A DNA stretch of 64,000 nucleotides, taken from assembly GCA_900618795.1 (NCBI GenBank), contig UYJD01000007.1:673997-737996 (forward strand), given 5' to 3'. Below the pieces are notes generated by a model. That model worked only from the letters and a program-made list of their open reading frames with translations. It did no database searches and was not told the DNA's origin. This DNA comes from Cyanodermella asteris (Eukaryota; Ascomycota; Lecanoromycetes; Ostropales; Stictidaceae). Shown here one piece after another: positions 1 through 10,901 of the stretch (position 1 is the stretch's first letter; every line of letters begins with the position of its first letter). A program made the translations under genes and the position numbers.

Positions 1-214
1 CGCTATTATGAATTGATCACTATCTTGGAATATGGATTTTCATATCCCTTCGAATTCAAAATTGTCCTGGGCCATACATGACCCATACCACACTTCCCCA
101 AGAGACATGTAAAAGGGTATCAATAAATACTTTGCCCGGAGAAAAGGTGCCCAAACGCCACGCTTTAAGAAATATCTGCTTCGTGAATCACATGTCAATC
201 GTCTCACGTCGTAC

Positions 215-2214
215 TCATGATTCTATAGGATTGGGCCGAATGGCGCTGACGGCCTTTGCGACCTCTAAACCTGCGATTCGTCGCCATTCGTTGGCTTGGT
301 CGCCGTCCACGTCGGTTTCTTCGCCGATCGTGTCATATAGCATTCGTGACACGTTTCGGTTTATGTCCGTATACTGGTCAAAGTCAATCTTGTTCGTTTT
401 GTACGGCTCCTTCAAAGCTTCTCTGACCAGCTTTTGAATTCTCTCCTTGGCAGAGAGTGACATATTCGCACGTGTTGGAGAGAGCTCGCCGGCTCGATCT
501 GGACTTGAAGCTTGGGGGCTTACAGCTCCGCCATTGCTTACCCATTGTCGCACTCGACTCTCGGATTCAAGGCGGGATTTGGGCTTCAGCTTTGGCCTCG
601 AGGGTCCCGATGCATCTGGCGATATCGGGGACATTTCAGGAGGGCCCAGACGGGGATATATAGGTTCGATTCTGGATGTAAGACTCGGGGAGCCAGGTCT
701 GATTCTGTTGCCTGGAGGTGGGCTTGCTGAGCCCCTCGGACTGGGCAAGTTCGAGCTTGTGGGAGACGCCTCCGGTGACGATGCGTGTGGAGACCCGTGG
801 TCGAGGTTGGCGTGGATGGATAAGGTCGGGCGGCCCCGGGGCGGCTCATCGGCAGGGGCTGAGTTTTCGACCTCCTTGAGGAGGGATTGAAGAAAACTAG
901 GACCTGTGCCGTTAGTGCCACTGACACTGATTGATGCATTGCGGCGAGTTGAAACATCACCTGCATCCGACGGCGGCTCCACGAACTCGTTCACACGACG
1001 TGCACGAGGCCTTTTACGCTGATGTGGCTCAGCACGGGGCTGTGGGGATTTCGGGGATTTCGGCGATGCTGAAAGCGACCTTGTTCTCCGTCGCTTGCGA
1101 TTGCTGGCTTCTGGGGCTGCGGGTGAGTTTGTCGCAGATTTGCGTTTCCTTCCCCGGGGCGATGGGTGTTCTTGGATGTCCCTCGCTTTTTCAAGTGCAT
1201 TCCACGCCATAACTTCCTCCATGGTCTCAGGTTCCTCGGGCTGCGGACGAGGCCGTGATACTGTCGGGATGTCCAGGTCAGGCACGATGTGTCGGAACTG
1301 ATCAGCACCTCCTTGGCGCTCTGCTACCTGTAAACGACGCTGCCAGATGTCATCTTGCGTGCGTCGAGTACGTGGTGTTCGGCGCAGCGTAACACGTTCC
1401 TCATCTTCGTACGGGAAGTCAAGATCGAAATGAGCACGGTCATACACCTGTTCCCATATACGAGCCCAGTCAGAAGCGCGTGCCAACACACTGTTCCTCG
1501 TACGACGCAGCTGGGCGCGAGTGCGACGATTTCGAGAAGGAGCGGCAACGGGTCCGGCTGGTGGCATCGCCGTCTCGTCGGCCATGGATGCTTCGATAGC
1601 GCGATTGAGAGCGCAATCTTCACAGAACCAAGGCCCGCTGGGAACTTCTGAAAGCTCAACGCAATACGTATGATGTGGGACGCGGCAACCATCACATAGT
1701 AGCAACACATCTTCGTGGTCGTCATTCCCACATATGCGACAGGGCTGGTATTCTGGCTCCTCCTCTTCTTCTATCAGCATGGAAGGATCAATCTCAGCAA
1801 CCTGAATGCGGTCCTGTACGGGATACGAGGAGACTACTGGGCCTGTTCGAGCGTTAGCACACGTGGTTGTCAAAAACGGTAAAAGGCAGACTCACCATTC
1901 AACTTTCTCATCAGGTCGACCTGGTTAAATGTTTGCCTGCAGATGGGGCAGCTGTTGGCTCGTTCGACCCATGGCTTGAGGCATTCGTCATGCAAGTTGT
2001 GGCCACACGGCAAAAGATGAGCAATCAGTTCAGACTCGGAGGTCGAAGATAGGGGTCGGAGGGTCGAGGATGGCTCAACACGTTGTTGAACCTCAGATGA
2101 TGAGGACAGGTCGGGCTTGATGTGTGCATCGTGGACCAACTGGTCCTCCGGGAGGGGTTGAGCGGATGCGTTTTCGCCGAGGTCGCCGAGACAGACAATA
2201 CACGTATCCGACAT
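215..2214 (-). CDS. RING and PHD double zinc-finger protein (PHRF1-like)
   Basis: Two exons on the minus strand: 2214-1896 and 1842-215, with a 53-nt intron 1843-1895 (GTGAGT donor, GCTAAC branch site, CAG acceptor). The joined frame is exactly 648 codons plus stop. A RING finger spans about residues 5-92 (CIVC, then CGHNLHDEC and CPIC), with an unusually long loop of about 60 residues after the first cysteine pair. A PHD finger follows at about 141-183 (CRICG, LLLCDGC, HTYC, WFCEDC). The middle is Ser/Pro/Arg-rich and low in complexity with basic nuclear-type clusters. A folded helical segment near the C-terminus ([12 protein letters not shown] onward) looks conserved. In related RING-PHD proteins the RING acts as a ubiquitin E3 and the PHD reads histone tails; that is inferred here. 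Start is the first ATG before the RING. Confidence 0.88.
1843..1895 (-). other. Spliceosomal intron of the RING-PHD gene
   Basis: The 53-nt intron has a GTGAGT donor, a GCTAAC branch site and a CAG acceptor. Removing it joins the RING frame to the PHD frame; read-through would stop soon after the RING and lose the PHD finger. Confidence 0.9.
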
Positions 2215-3168
2215 GTCCTGCAGATAATATGAAAGGATGTGAGCAGTGTGCAGCGAGAGAAGTCATGGAGTGGAGCCTTGAGTCGACGACTTGGTGGTGA
2301 GAAGGAATGATGGTTGATAGTGGAGACCGCAGCTCTTAAACGGCCGCCAAGACCGAGCTATACTGCTTCCGTTGCCCAGTCTGGCCCGAGCGCCCAATGG
2401 AGTGCGTCGGGTCACGAATCACAGTTCAGACTGCTGCGGTGCGCCTGCTGGACGGCGTCGAATCAGCTGCCAACTGACCGCCTGGCCAGCCGCGCAACCT
2501 CCCTAAACGCCCTCCCCGAAACAGGGACAAGTGTGCTGAATGACCTGCCAGGCTCCAAAATGCAAGCAAGTAGAGCACAAAACGGGGTCAGCAAGTCAGT
2601 GTGACGAGGGCATGGTGCGTGTGCGTCCTGCATGATCCGTAAATCGCCTAGTACGCAATCGATAGTAGTCAGGGCCGAAACTCACCGCTAGGTCGTGCAA
2701 CGCGCCGCCATCTCGTACATACCCCGTGACAGAGGCACATCCCGGTCCCTAGCGCCATGCTGGACAGCGTGACCAGTGCAGCGCTGACCATCCCATTCAT
2801 TCAGTGCCGTTTATCGCAAACTGGTTTGGCATCGGATGTGAGCATTCTGAGGTGAAAGGTATCACCGGGTGCTTTGCAAATAGATATACCTCTTAGGCCG
2901 GGACTCAAAGTGGCTTTGGGCGTCAAACGTTGGTCACTCATCAAATATAGAATCAATAGAACTTCCAGAATAGCTCGATGTGCGGCTTCCGTGGTCATTT
3001 TGTAAAGTAGCTGAAGCCGCCATGGGGCCGTAGCCGGGACTGATCATCAGGACATGCTCATTGGATGCACGTATGCTAATTCGACAGCCGAACGTTCGCT
3101 GGGTTTTGCGTCCGGTAAAGAGCCCATTCCCCAAACTCCTTTCGTGAGAAGACTTCCATCGCAACCGT
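2215..3168. other. Gene-free interval, 5' of the RING-PHD gene and 3' of eL43
   Basis: Both neighbours are on the minus strand, so this holds the promoter and leader of the RING-PHD gene and the 3' UTR of the ribosomal protein gene. Open frames here are under 100 codons, match no family I know and show no splice logic. No repeat or RNA gene was seen. Confidence 0.6.
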
Positions 3169-3808
3169 TTACACCTCCACAAGCTCCCTGAGACGACGAA
3201 TTGTTGATCGTGCCGCTGCGGCAGCAGGGGTTCTGCCCATGGTTAGTTTGTCTCTCCCGACCTCCCAAATACCCCAGGTCTCGAAGTTACGAGACGAACG
3301 GCTCGATAGATGCGACTTACGAGACTGTGTAGGCACCACCGGCGATGACCTTCTTGCAGGACTTGCAGTTCCAGATACCAGTTGCGTTCCTCTTGACAGT
3401 TGTCTTCTGCACCGATCGTAAGCGTATGTCCTTGATTGACCAAGAGGGGAACAACGTACGCCGCAGAAAGTGCAGATGTACTTGGCATGCTGGGTGACTT
3501 CCATCTTCTTCACCTGCTTACGCAGGGAAGCACCGTACTGTAGAATCCGTGGTCAGCCGTCGCTCATTTCATTCCATCAACAGATTATCCGATAAGCTTC
3601 GTGTCACGTCCTGCTCTTTCCAATCGATCGTTTCTTGCGAGTCCTTTTGCGGATGGCGATAGAGTCGGCCTGGTTGCTGTGAAAACCCTGCTGTTCCTCC
3701 TCTTCTGTGTTGCCTGGCGAAGATGTCGGTGCACGGGCAGGTGTTCGCAGCACTTACTCTGGTACCATACTTTCCGGTCACGCCAACCTTCTTAGTGCGC
3801 TTGGTCAT
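3169..3808 (-). CDS. RPL43: 60S ribosomal protein eL43 (L37a/L43)
   Basis: Four exons on the minus strand: 3808-3758, 3537-3460, 3406-3321 and 3232-3169, with introns of 220, 53 and 88 nt (donors GTAAGT, GTACGT, GTAAGT). The CDS is 279 nt and encodes 92 residues, the usual length of eL43. The protein begins [17 protein letters not shown], carries a C4 zinc ribbon (CTFCG paired with CKSC) and ends in a poly-Ala run followed by [11 protein letters not shown], all family hallmarks. It is a structural protein of the large ribosomal subunit. A long first intron near the start codon is common in fungal ribosomal protein genes. It is head to head with the KRE9-like gene, 352 bp apart. Confidence 0.97.
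3538..3757 (-). other. Long first intron of eL43
   Basis: This 220-nt intron is two to four times longer than most introns here. Ribosomal protein introns often host snoRNAs, so I looked for C and D boxes on the sense strand. A GTTGATG-like stretch and a CTGA lie near the 3' end, but their spacing is wrong for a C/D snoRNA and the CTGA is probably the branch site. No snoRNA is called. Confidence 0.85.
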
Positions 3809-4160
3809 GGTGGCGAATTGGTCGATGTGAGTTCTGTCGATGAAAGTTGGTTTGGAGGATTTACAGCTGTCGTCAATACTGTTTTAGGGTTGACTGTGGG
3901 CGCAGGCACTGTTTGCTACGGAGGAACGAAAGTCCGGGAGATCGAGCTGCCGGGCCGTCTGTCGCGGGGCTTGGCGCTTCGGAGGTTGATTCCTGCACCT
4001 GCAGGCCTCTTCAAGTCACAGCCACTCCTGAGTCGATTGCTTCGTCGTAGTCGTCGTCGCCGACGCCATTGAACTACCCTCCCTGTCGCTATCCTTCTAC
4101 ACGCGTCCGAACCTCATCGCATCGCAAGCACGGTCTTACATTCACACGGTTGTCGCAACG
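3809..4160. promoter_or_regulatory. Divergent promoter between eL43 and KRE9-like gene
   Basis: The 352 bp lie between two start codons pointing apart, so both promoters must sit here. Clustered CGTCGTAG-type repeats occur at about 4043-4065. No clear TATA box was seen. An open frame crosses most of it but shows no homology. Confidence 0.6.
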
Positions 4161-5042
4161 ATGCTCGCTCGATTACTAGCTACATTTTTGGCCGCCGCGT
4201 CATTAGTTGCCGCCGATTTGAAAGTCACATCTCCGTCCGGTGGCGCTTCTCTCACACACGATGGCATTTCTGCCGAACTATCGGGAGCAGATGGATTCAC
4301 AATTCAAGTGCAACTGATAGCGGGCGGACAGAAACAAGACGGCAGCGATGCGGTACGTGCAAGAGTGATCAGTTTAATTGGCCCTGTACTTGTACTAACG
4401 CTTTCAGACTGTCATATATTCCAATACTGCTTCAGTCTACTCCGGTTCTGCAATCGCACTATCAGTCCCCGTCGCCCAGGGACCATCCGCGACCTTCAAT
4501 GCTTATTATCTGAAAATTATCGGAACCCCACCCGGAGGCGGAGCGGTGTCATTTGCCTTTTCACCACGCTTCAAACTAACAGATATGACGGGAACCTGGG
4601 CTAGTGATACCATTAAGGCTGCAGCTCAAGCTGCGGCAGCATCAGGAGACACTGCGGTCCCTCAGGACGTTCAGGGCGCTGCTGGCGTAGCTGCAGCCGG
4701 AGGTGCAGCGGTCCCGTCAGCGAGCTCAGGGTTGGCATTTTCGCTCCAGACTGGCTCAATAAAATATGCGCCAATGCAGAGCAAACCCGGAAAGTCGATC
4801 ACGGCGACAAACACAGATCCGCTGTACCCTACCAGCCACTGGAGCGTATACACCACGAATGCCCCCATCCCAATTCAAATCAGCACTGCGACACCGTCCC
4901 GTATCGATAAGGTCACCAGCAGAGAAAATCAGGTGAGAGAATTTCTCTCCTATCAAGAACTTGTATCTGACAGTAATAGGCATCGGCAGTTGCAGGACCT
5001 ACAGGCGATATGGCCAAGTTCTTGGCCAGATGGGTAGATTGA
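4161..5042 (+). CDS. KRE9/KNH1-family cell wall beta-1,6-glucan assembly protein
   Basis: Three exons: 4161-4352, 4408-4932 and 4980-5042, with introns of 55 nt (GTACGT donor, ACTAAC branch) and 47 nt (GTGAGA donor, TAG acceptor). The joined CDS encodes 259 residues. The N-terminus is a signal peptide (MLARLLATFLAAASLVAA), followed by the family opening LKVTSPSGGASLTHDG. The C-terminal half carries an Ala-rich linker and the Kre9/Knh1 C-terminal block (FSLQTGSIKYAPMQ, GKSITATNTDPLYPTS, YTTNAP). In yeast Kre9 and Knh1 are secreted O-glycosylated proteins needed for beta-1,6-glucan in the wall. The last exon was chosen because its frame gives GDMAKFLARW, a natural terminus; the other two frames read into unrelated sequence. 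No GPI signal is visible. Confidence 0.92.
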
Positions 5043-5366
5043 GCTTCCCTGGCTATACAACATTTGAATTAGCAGCATACTCAGGCGTTCATGGGCATTC
5101 TTGGGAAGATCAGTGCTGAGGAAAGGCCATGACTCGAATTTGAGAGTGGTAAAGGATAGTACATTTACGCGCGGATCTGCGGTATCGGTAGTTTCTAGAC
5201 GGATCCCACGAGCAAGCGATCGAAAGGCCCTGGTGTTACTTATACATCCAAATGAGATTAAACTGACATGACACAGAATCGTATCAATTACATGGCTTGA
5301 ATTTGGCACTCGAATTCATCAACACAGGTTTTTGTCTTCGCGCCGTCGACCCAGGTGCTACTTATT
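5043..5366. other. Convergent 3' interval
   Basis: The KRE9-like gene and the secreted orphan converge here, so the 324 bp should hold both 3' UTRs. Nothing else was recognised. Confidence 0.6.
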
Positions 5367-6017
5367 TCATGGCTCGGGGTAGTTGTCCATATCACAAGTA
5401 GCGGCACATCCAACGCTCATCTCTGGACTCGGCTTGGTGACATTCAAATCCTTCGACCAAGCCGTATAATCCCCGTTCTTTGAATCGCACCTTCTCCTGA
5501 CATACCCGATTGCAACCACATCCGTCGTCCGCCTCCAAGGTGTGTGGCACTCGCTATCGTCCCACGTGCATTCAAAGGAGCTTTCCACACTTGTGCATGT
5601 TTCCTCCGAGACTGTACTGCTGACACCAACGCTCGCGCTGAAGATACTCGCTGCGAGCCCGATATCAAATGACGTGGTCACAGACCACGAGGAGCACTTG
5701 GAGGTGCCCTCGACGTGACCCGAGGAGCAGGACGACGTGGTACTGCAGTCAAAGTCGGTGTTCGTCTTCTCCCACGCACGGTCGACGTTGACGGAGCGCA
5801 CAGTGAATATATCTGTCCAGCAATGTTGGCCGCTTCCGGCGAAGCCATAACGGTAATCGTCAACAGACTTGACGTAGGTGCCCTCGCCGTCCTTGAAGGA
5901 GGACGTTCCGCCCGTACCATCGCCGAAGGTGTTTTTGGGTCCGCGGGCTTCGAGATGGTTGGCGGGAGCGGCTGCGGCCAGCGCAGCCATGGTGAGAAAG
6001 AGCAGGCTCGAGTGCAT
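5367..6017 (-). CDS. Small cysteine-rich secreted protein, family unknown
   Basis: Intronless frame of 216 residues. The first ATG is followed by a clear signal peptide (MHSSLLFLTMAALAAAAPA) and a short segment ending EAR, which could be a propeptide. The mature part has ten cysteines in about 190 residues, consistent with five disulfides, and is rich in Ser, Thr, Asp and Trp. A stretch with many small and beta-branched residues (TSFDIGLAASIFSASVG) lies near the middle. I do not recognise a family. Size, secretion signal and even cysteine number fit the loose class of fungal effector-like or surface proteins, which is inference only. The upstream side faces 3.4 kb without genes. A TATATA element at about 6195-6201 lies on the promoter side. 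Confidence 0.75.
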   Translation of the reverse strand: MHSSLLFLTMAALAAAAPANHLEARGPKNTFGDGTGGTSSFKDGEGTYVKSVDDYRYGFAGSGQHCWTDIFTVRSVNVDRAWEKTNTDFDCSTTSSCSSGHVEGTSKCSSWSVTTSFDIGLAASIFSASVGVSSTVSEETCTSVESSFECTWDDSECHTPWRRTTDVVAIGYVRRRCDSKNGDYTAWSKDLNVTKPSPEMSVGCAATCDMDNYPEP

Positions 6018-9000
6018 CCTGCTGATAGATTGAATAGGTTCGATTTTGATGCAACAGAATGCTTGAGGCTGCGAAACCTAGAAGAGAGCGGAAATGAACG
6101 AATGGGAATTGGATTAAGGAAAGACTGGGATCACTGATCCAAAGAAATGAAGGTATGTCTGCTTCTGCAGGTATATCGGTGAGCGCGCAAGGAATATATA
6201 CATCGCTCCCTCTTCGTTCAACCAAAGGAACGGTCTTCTCCACGCCTGGTTTACTACTCAGCCTTTTCTGCCAAGCAGGATGAGAAAAGCCTCTTGTTTC
6301 GAGATTAAAAAGATATAGGGCCAGATATCGTACACATTTAGCTCCAAGCCATGGGAAATCCATCGCGCGCAACCATCGTTGACTCTATTGGTGGGCCAAT
6401 TTCAGACACGAACCAGCTCCTCGGCCAAGATGCTTGGCGTCAGCGGCCGGAAACAACTGTGATCACCCCTGACAGCCTTAAGCAGCTTGCACAGCGAGAA
6501 GGTTCCTTACTAATAGTGTTGCGAATTTGCGGTCGAGAACTCGGGCTCCTCAGCAAGCGACGGTAGATTGCAATACACTTGATGTTTGAGCTGCCTTGTC
6601 AAGTGCGACCATCATTACTGTGCGTCTCAGCGCCAGGAACGTATTGACAAAGTATGTCAGAGCAGGTATTCTGCTTGGGAACATACCGCCACCACTTGTG
6701 GGCTGGATGAAAATCGATGAGTACAGGATCCTGACCGCTCGTGGGAGGGAAATTGAAGAACCATCCCTGCATGCACGCCACGATGCCCGACACGCGATGA
6801 TGGGATGCTATCGTCTCGCAAAAGTCGCAGGGGGGCTGACTTGCAGGTCGTAGAGATGACTGGTCACGCGCTGCATGCTGACTGGTGTCAGGCTGACATG
6901 ACTAACTACCTATGCGGCTGTAGTCCGTAATCCGCGGTCAGTGCGGAATGCCACGGGATGATATACTATGTCACCTGGCGGATTCCCTACACTACATATT
7001 TTCAAATGCGAGACCTCAAGGGCTAAGAGCCTCAGTGGTCTTTGTCCGCCTTCCACGGTCAAAGTTGGGAGAACGTTCTCGGCGAGCCTGACGACGCGGC
7101 TGCGGTCTCTCGAAGACTTCGCCAACAAATCTGGTATCCGCACATGGCGATAACCATCATCAGTGACGACAGTGTAATTCCACACATCATGGCTATGATA
7201 GGCGACGCCCGCCAGACTGGAGATCCAACAGACATGCAGGAGATGAAGAGGCCAGTTATGGTGAAAGTCCAGTGCATTTCCAACGGTGAGATGCCCCGCC
7301 GCCGGACTGTATTTATGGTGTAGCAAACGGACGGACACTCGGCCGATGGTGGAAGTGATAGCGTCAGGGTGATACCAAGAACGCCTGATGAATCATAGCT
7401 TGCATTTCCCTTTTTTGATCCCGTGAGGTACTTGCTGCTCGCGGTTGATCTTCTGTGAAAGGCTGGCGCGCTTGGTAACGGAGACTAGAATAGTGAGCGA
7501 TATGGTCACTCAGGTAGTGGTCAATGCGTAGACGTAGGTAATCTTGCAACCGCTTCTACAAAGTGCTACTTACGAAAGTAGTTGTAAATATATACCTACC
7601 TGAGCGTGTCACACGAACGATGCCACAGTGGCTGTGGTGGCTGTGGCATGTTTCGTTCAAGACGAGCGAGGCAGCCACACTCGTAATGTTTGACCCCCAC
7701 CATTGAGCAAAGCGAGTTCGAATGGCGAGGCCTGTGGCGAAGGCAAGCACATGCCGTGACGCTTACGGTATGGGCGAATAACTGTAGGGACGCGCAAGTG
7801 AAATGACCGACCCTGGCAATATCTGCTGTCCGATCGGGCTATTCGCCTGGCTGAGTATAGGCAACAACAATGCTGGGACCTTGGGCAGCGTACTTGAGTG
7901 CAGCGTTCCTCAGCCTTGTCTACAGTCCATCATGACCCTTTCTAAGTCGGCGTCACAACGGGGTGATTTCGGGGGAACATCATCGCTGCCCAGCTGTCCC
8001 GTCCGTCGGCGACCCCCGGTGCCGAATTACTGTGACTCCTTCGGCGATTCAAGAGATATTTGCAACGAATCTCGAACCGTTAGAGCCAGCCACCGATTTG
8101 AGTAAATTGGAGTCATAGCTCGCACGGAGCCAGGTCGTTAGCAGATGGCCGCGTGGAGAGCCCACAAGATCCATCATCACGATGTATGGATCTGAGGCTG
8201 CAACCCTATAGCCGCCGGAAAGCGTGGTGTGAAGGTCAATGGGCGGGTCTATAGCACCAAGGGAAGTTTTTACCTGAATTTGGCATCACTGACGTGTGTT
8301 TAATCATGCTCACGGCGACCAGCTGCATCCTTGGCCTGTTCAAACTGGCCTAGGGTGTATCTCGACGATGTCACTTGCCAAGTCTTCAGGCTCTCCATGT
8401 TCAGTCAAGGTCGAATTCGAAACGCCAAGTGCTCCGTACCGGCCCATCGCGGAAGGGTCGACTTGGTCAGTGTTCTCGAGCGGAGAGACCAGCAATATAC
8501 TCGACCTTTGCGGGCGTCTCTCGTTCGATCTCTGATATTGGCCCGGCAAAGCTTGGCCATGACGTTCCACCGGCTTAATGGCAATTTGCGACAGTGATGA
8601 CCGAGGCGGTACGTCGGTTGGACTTGTGCACGGCTGGGCGCAAACTAGCGAACTTATCATCGCTGCCGGAATGTGGCTGAAATGCCCAGAAACAGCGAGA
8701 AAGTACGGGTGCATGGCCGGGTATGACCGCCAATTGTCGCGAGTGACGCTGGATAGCCTCGAGAGCCTGGATCGTTGTTGGTTGGACATGTTGTGCCACA
8801 AAAGAGGCGCCATATCGACCAATGAGAGCTGTCGGTCTGACTGACCACTGTGGCTTCAAGCTTCGACTGAGCCTCGCGCCACAAATAGTGCGCCTTGCGG
8901 CGACCGTCTCACCCAGATATCCTCACTGCTTCGATCGCCTGGCACTGCCCGAGAGCCTCCCCGGACAAACACGCGCAAGAAGAATGCCTTCCTTTTGCCG

Positions 9001-9452
9001 TGAGAATGACGAGCATGTGCAACCCTTTTCTTTGGGCTGCTCAACATCCGTGCCTGCGCCTCCTGACTGGTCAGCCGCTCATATACATCTTCAACTCATT
9101 CGTCTGCCTGCTTCATATAAAACCCCCATGCCCCATACATGTTCCTTGGCTGCTCCCACCAGTGCATCTACACCCTATCCACTAAAGAAGTCCATTCAAT
9201 CGACTTCCGATACCATACCAATCCCAGCCTTCCCTTCAGGGCATGTATGAGTGTCCATCATGAGCTTCGTGCCAACCGTTCTGCGATCATCACCGAATCT
9301 TAGTATCCGGGATCCGGGCGGTTAGCACCAGCTTGACCTTGAGACACTGATCTGACTCTACCTTACAGCTTCCGAAAGACTGTACCAATTGTGCCCTTCA
9401 TCACAGCGTTTGACATCCAACACAACCACTCACCAAAGTCACCAATCCATTG
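6018..9452. other. 3.4-kb interval with no supportable gene
   Basis: The largest open frames (142 residues, minus, 6910-7338; 160 residues, minus, 8340-8822; 142 residues, plus, 8822-9250) have no signal peptide, domain, motif or splice logic that I can see. The first part is the promoter of the secreted orphan; the last few hundred bases are pyrimidine-rich with a TATATAA-like site near 9114-9120 and suit the leader of the next gene. Short GGCTGTGG repeats occur at about 7630-7650 and a TACCTACC motif at about 7593-7600. No terminal repeats or tRNA were seen. Confidence 0.55.
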
Positions 9453-10901
9453 ATGTGTGTCACCGAACAGTGGCAGCGAGTCTACCAGGACGGATCGTCC
9501 CGCTGGGTCGAGACTGTCAAGTTTTGCGACCAACACCGAAGATTTGGTCACTGTCCACGCAACCAGATTGTGAACATGGGCCAGGAATTCGTTGCCATAT
9601 CTACGGCCTCGCAAGATGAAGAACCGGCCTCTGCATCGCGGTCCGTCAGAATAGCCCATGAAAAAGCCGAGAAGGACCCCAAGGATGCCAAGGGAAAGAA
9701 TAAAGGGAAGAATCGCCCATCCGAATCTCTGGCAATAGAGTTCTCCTTGCGGAGCCTCTTTCGGTCCAGAAAGGAGCCACCAATATTCATTGTGAGAGAC
9801 AAGACGAAGCACAAGCCAGAGAAGAGATCTAGATCGGTGCCTCCACCACAATCTCGACCTCTGCATTCTCCAAGAACAGGACAATTCCCGCCAGGACAAC
9901 CTCCAATGCCCCCCTTTCGTCGGAGTCCTGGCCCGGCCTGGCAAAACAATAACATGAACCAGCCTTCTTACCAGCCGCGGCCACAACCTGAAAATCACCG
10001 CTGGACTCACCCGAACACCCATAACCCAGGTTTCCAACCACCAGTACGCCCGCAGACGCCATTACAGCGTAGGGATTCCAATCCTCCATCCCGAGGAAGG
10101 CCATACAATGTCGTTCCAATTTCGCCCAAAGGGAAGCCCAAGAAGGGAGATGACAACCCACCAGTGGTCATAATACCTAATCGAGGGCCTGGTCGAGGTA
10201 GGTCACGTAGCCCAGACTCGCCAGTGCCCCAACGTCGTCCTATTAAGCCAAAGGGTCCTTCGGACAACGGCGGCGCCGAAATCAGACTGATTACCGATGA
10301 GGCCAATCACCGTATAGCAGACCTGGAGCACCGTCTTCGGCGTGCGGAAGCTGAGACTCATGCTGCGCGACGCACAGCTGCCCAAGAGCATCGTTTGCGC
10401 CAACTCGCAGAACGCGAAACCGATCTGCGCCAACGACTGGCAGAAGCTCGAGCCAGCGAGCAAACGCGCCGCGCTTTCATCGCAGGTACGCAGACGCGTC
10501 TTATCCGGGACCAAGAGCGTGGCCGGCCTGTCATCCAACAGCGGGCCCCAAGGAACAGGAGCCACGAACGCCGAAGGAGCCGGCCAGCTCCATTGGATCT
10601 TGGAAGAACGGAGGCTAGATGGGACAGTACTCCACCCGCGTCGCCGTTCGACGATGACTGGTCAAGGACTCCTCGTGGCCGCCATGACGATGATCTGAGG
10701 CGGGCCAGATCAGCATCGCAGCATAGGAACCCACTTTCATTCAGTGGTCGGAGAGAAAGATCTCGTGACCGCCGACCTCCTGCTGCCGGAAATGGTTGGA
10801 ACACCGTACGTAGGGTGGAGAACGAGGCGAACAGAGGCGAGTTGCGAAGGAGGCCATCCGGACGCACCCACCACGATGATCCATGGGCAAGGGACATCTG
10901 A
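9453..10901 (+). CDS. Uncharacterised Pro/Arg-rich protein with Cys/His N-terminus and coiled coil
   Basis: Intronless frame of 482 residues starting at the ATG giving MCVTEQWQR; the codon just before is TTG. The first 50 residues look folded and contain a possible metal-binding cluster (FCDQHRRFGHC). From about residue 110 to 270 the protein is basic and very rich in Pro, Arg and Ser with SRSxP and RGRSRSPD-type runs. A strongly charged helix at about 285-355 (ADLEHRLRRAEAETHAARR) should form a coiled coil, and an RS/RD-rich tail follows. RS-rich composition suggests a nuclear or RNA-associated role, but no domain is recognised. Frame choice rests on the long uninterrupted ORF and codon regularity; the 224-residue antisense frame across it is a shadow. 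Confidence 0.7.
   Translation: MCVTEQWQRVYQDGSSRWVETVKFCDQHRRFGHCPRNQIVNMGQEFVAISTASQDEEPASASRSVRIAHEKAEKDPKDAKGKNKGKNRPSESLAIEFSLRSLFRSRKEPPIFIVRDKTKHKPEKRSRSVPPPQSRPLHSPRTGQFPPGQPPMPPFRRSPGPAWQNNNMNQPSYQPRPQPENHRWTHPNTHNPGFQPPVRPQTPLQRRDSNPPSRGRPYNVVPISPKGKPKKGDDNPPVVIIPNRGPGRGRSRSPDSPVPQRRPIKPKGPSDNGGAEIRLITDEANHRIADLEHRLRRAEAETHAARRTAAQEHRLRQLAERETDLRQRLAEARASEQTRRAFIAGTQTRLIRDQERGRPVIQQRAPRNRSHERRRSRPAPLDLGRTEARWDSTPPASPFDDDWSRTPRGRHDDDLRRARSASQHRNPLSFSGRRERSRDRRPPAAGNGWNTVRRVENEANRGELRRRPSGRTHHDDPWARDI

Noticed and set aside
3538-3757. snoRNA in the long first intron of eL43
   Set aside because: A C-box-like and a D-box-like sequence are too close together and the latter coincides with the expected branch site.
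8340-8822. 160-codon minus-strand frame
   Set aside because: Overlapped by several open frames on both strands, no recognisable sequence.
9363-10037. 224-codon minus-strand frame antisense to the Pro/Arg-rich gene
   Set aside because: Composition mirrors the low-complexity sense strand, it has no domain, and several other frames are open over the same GC-rich repeats.
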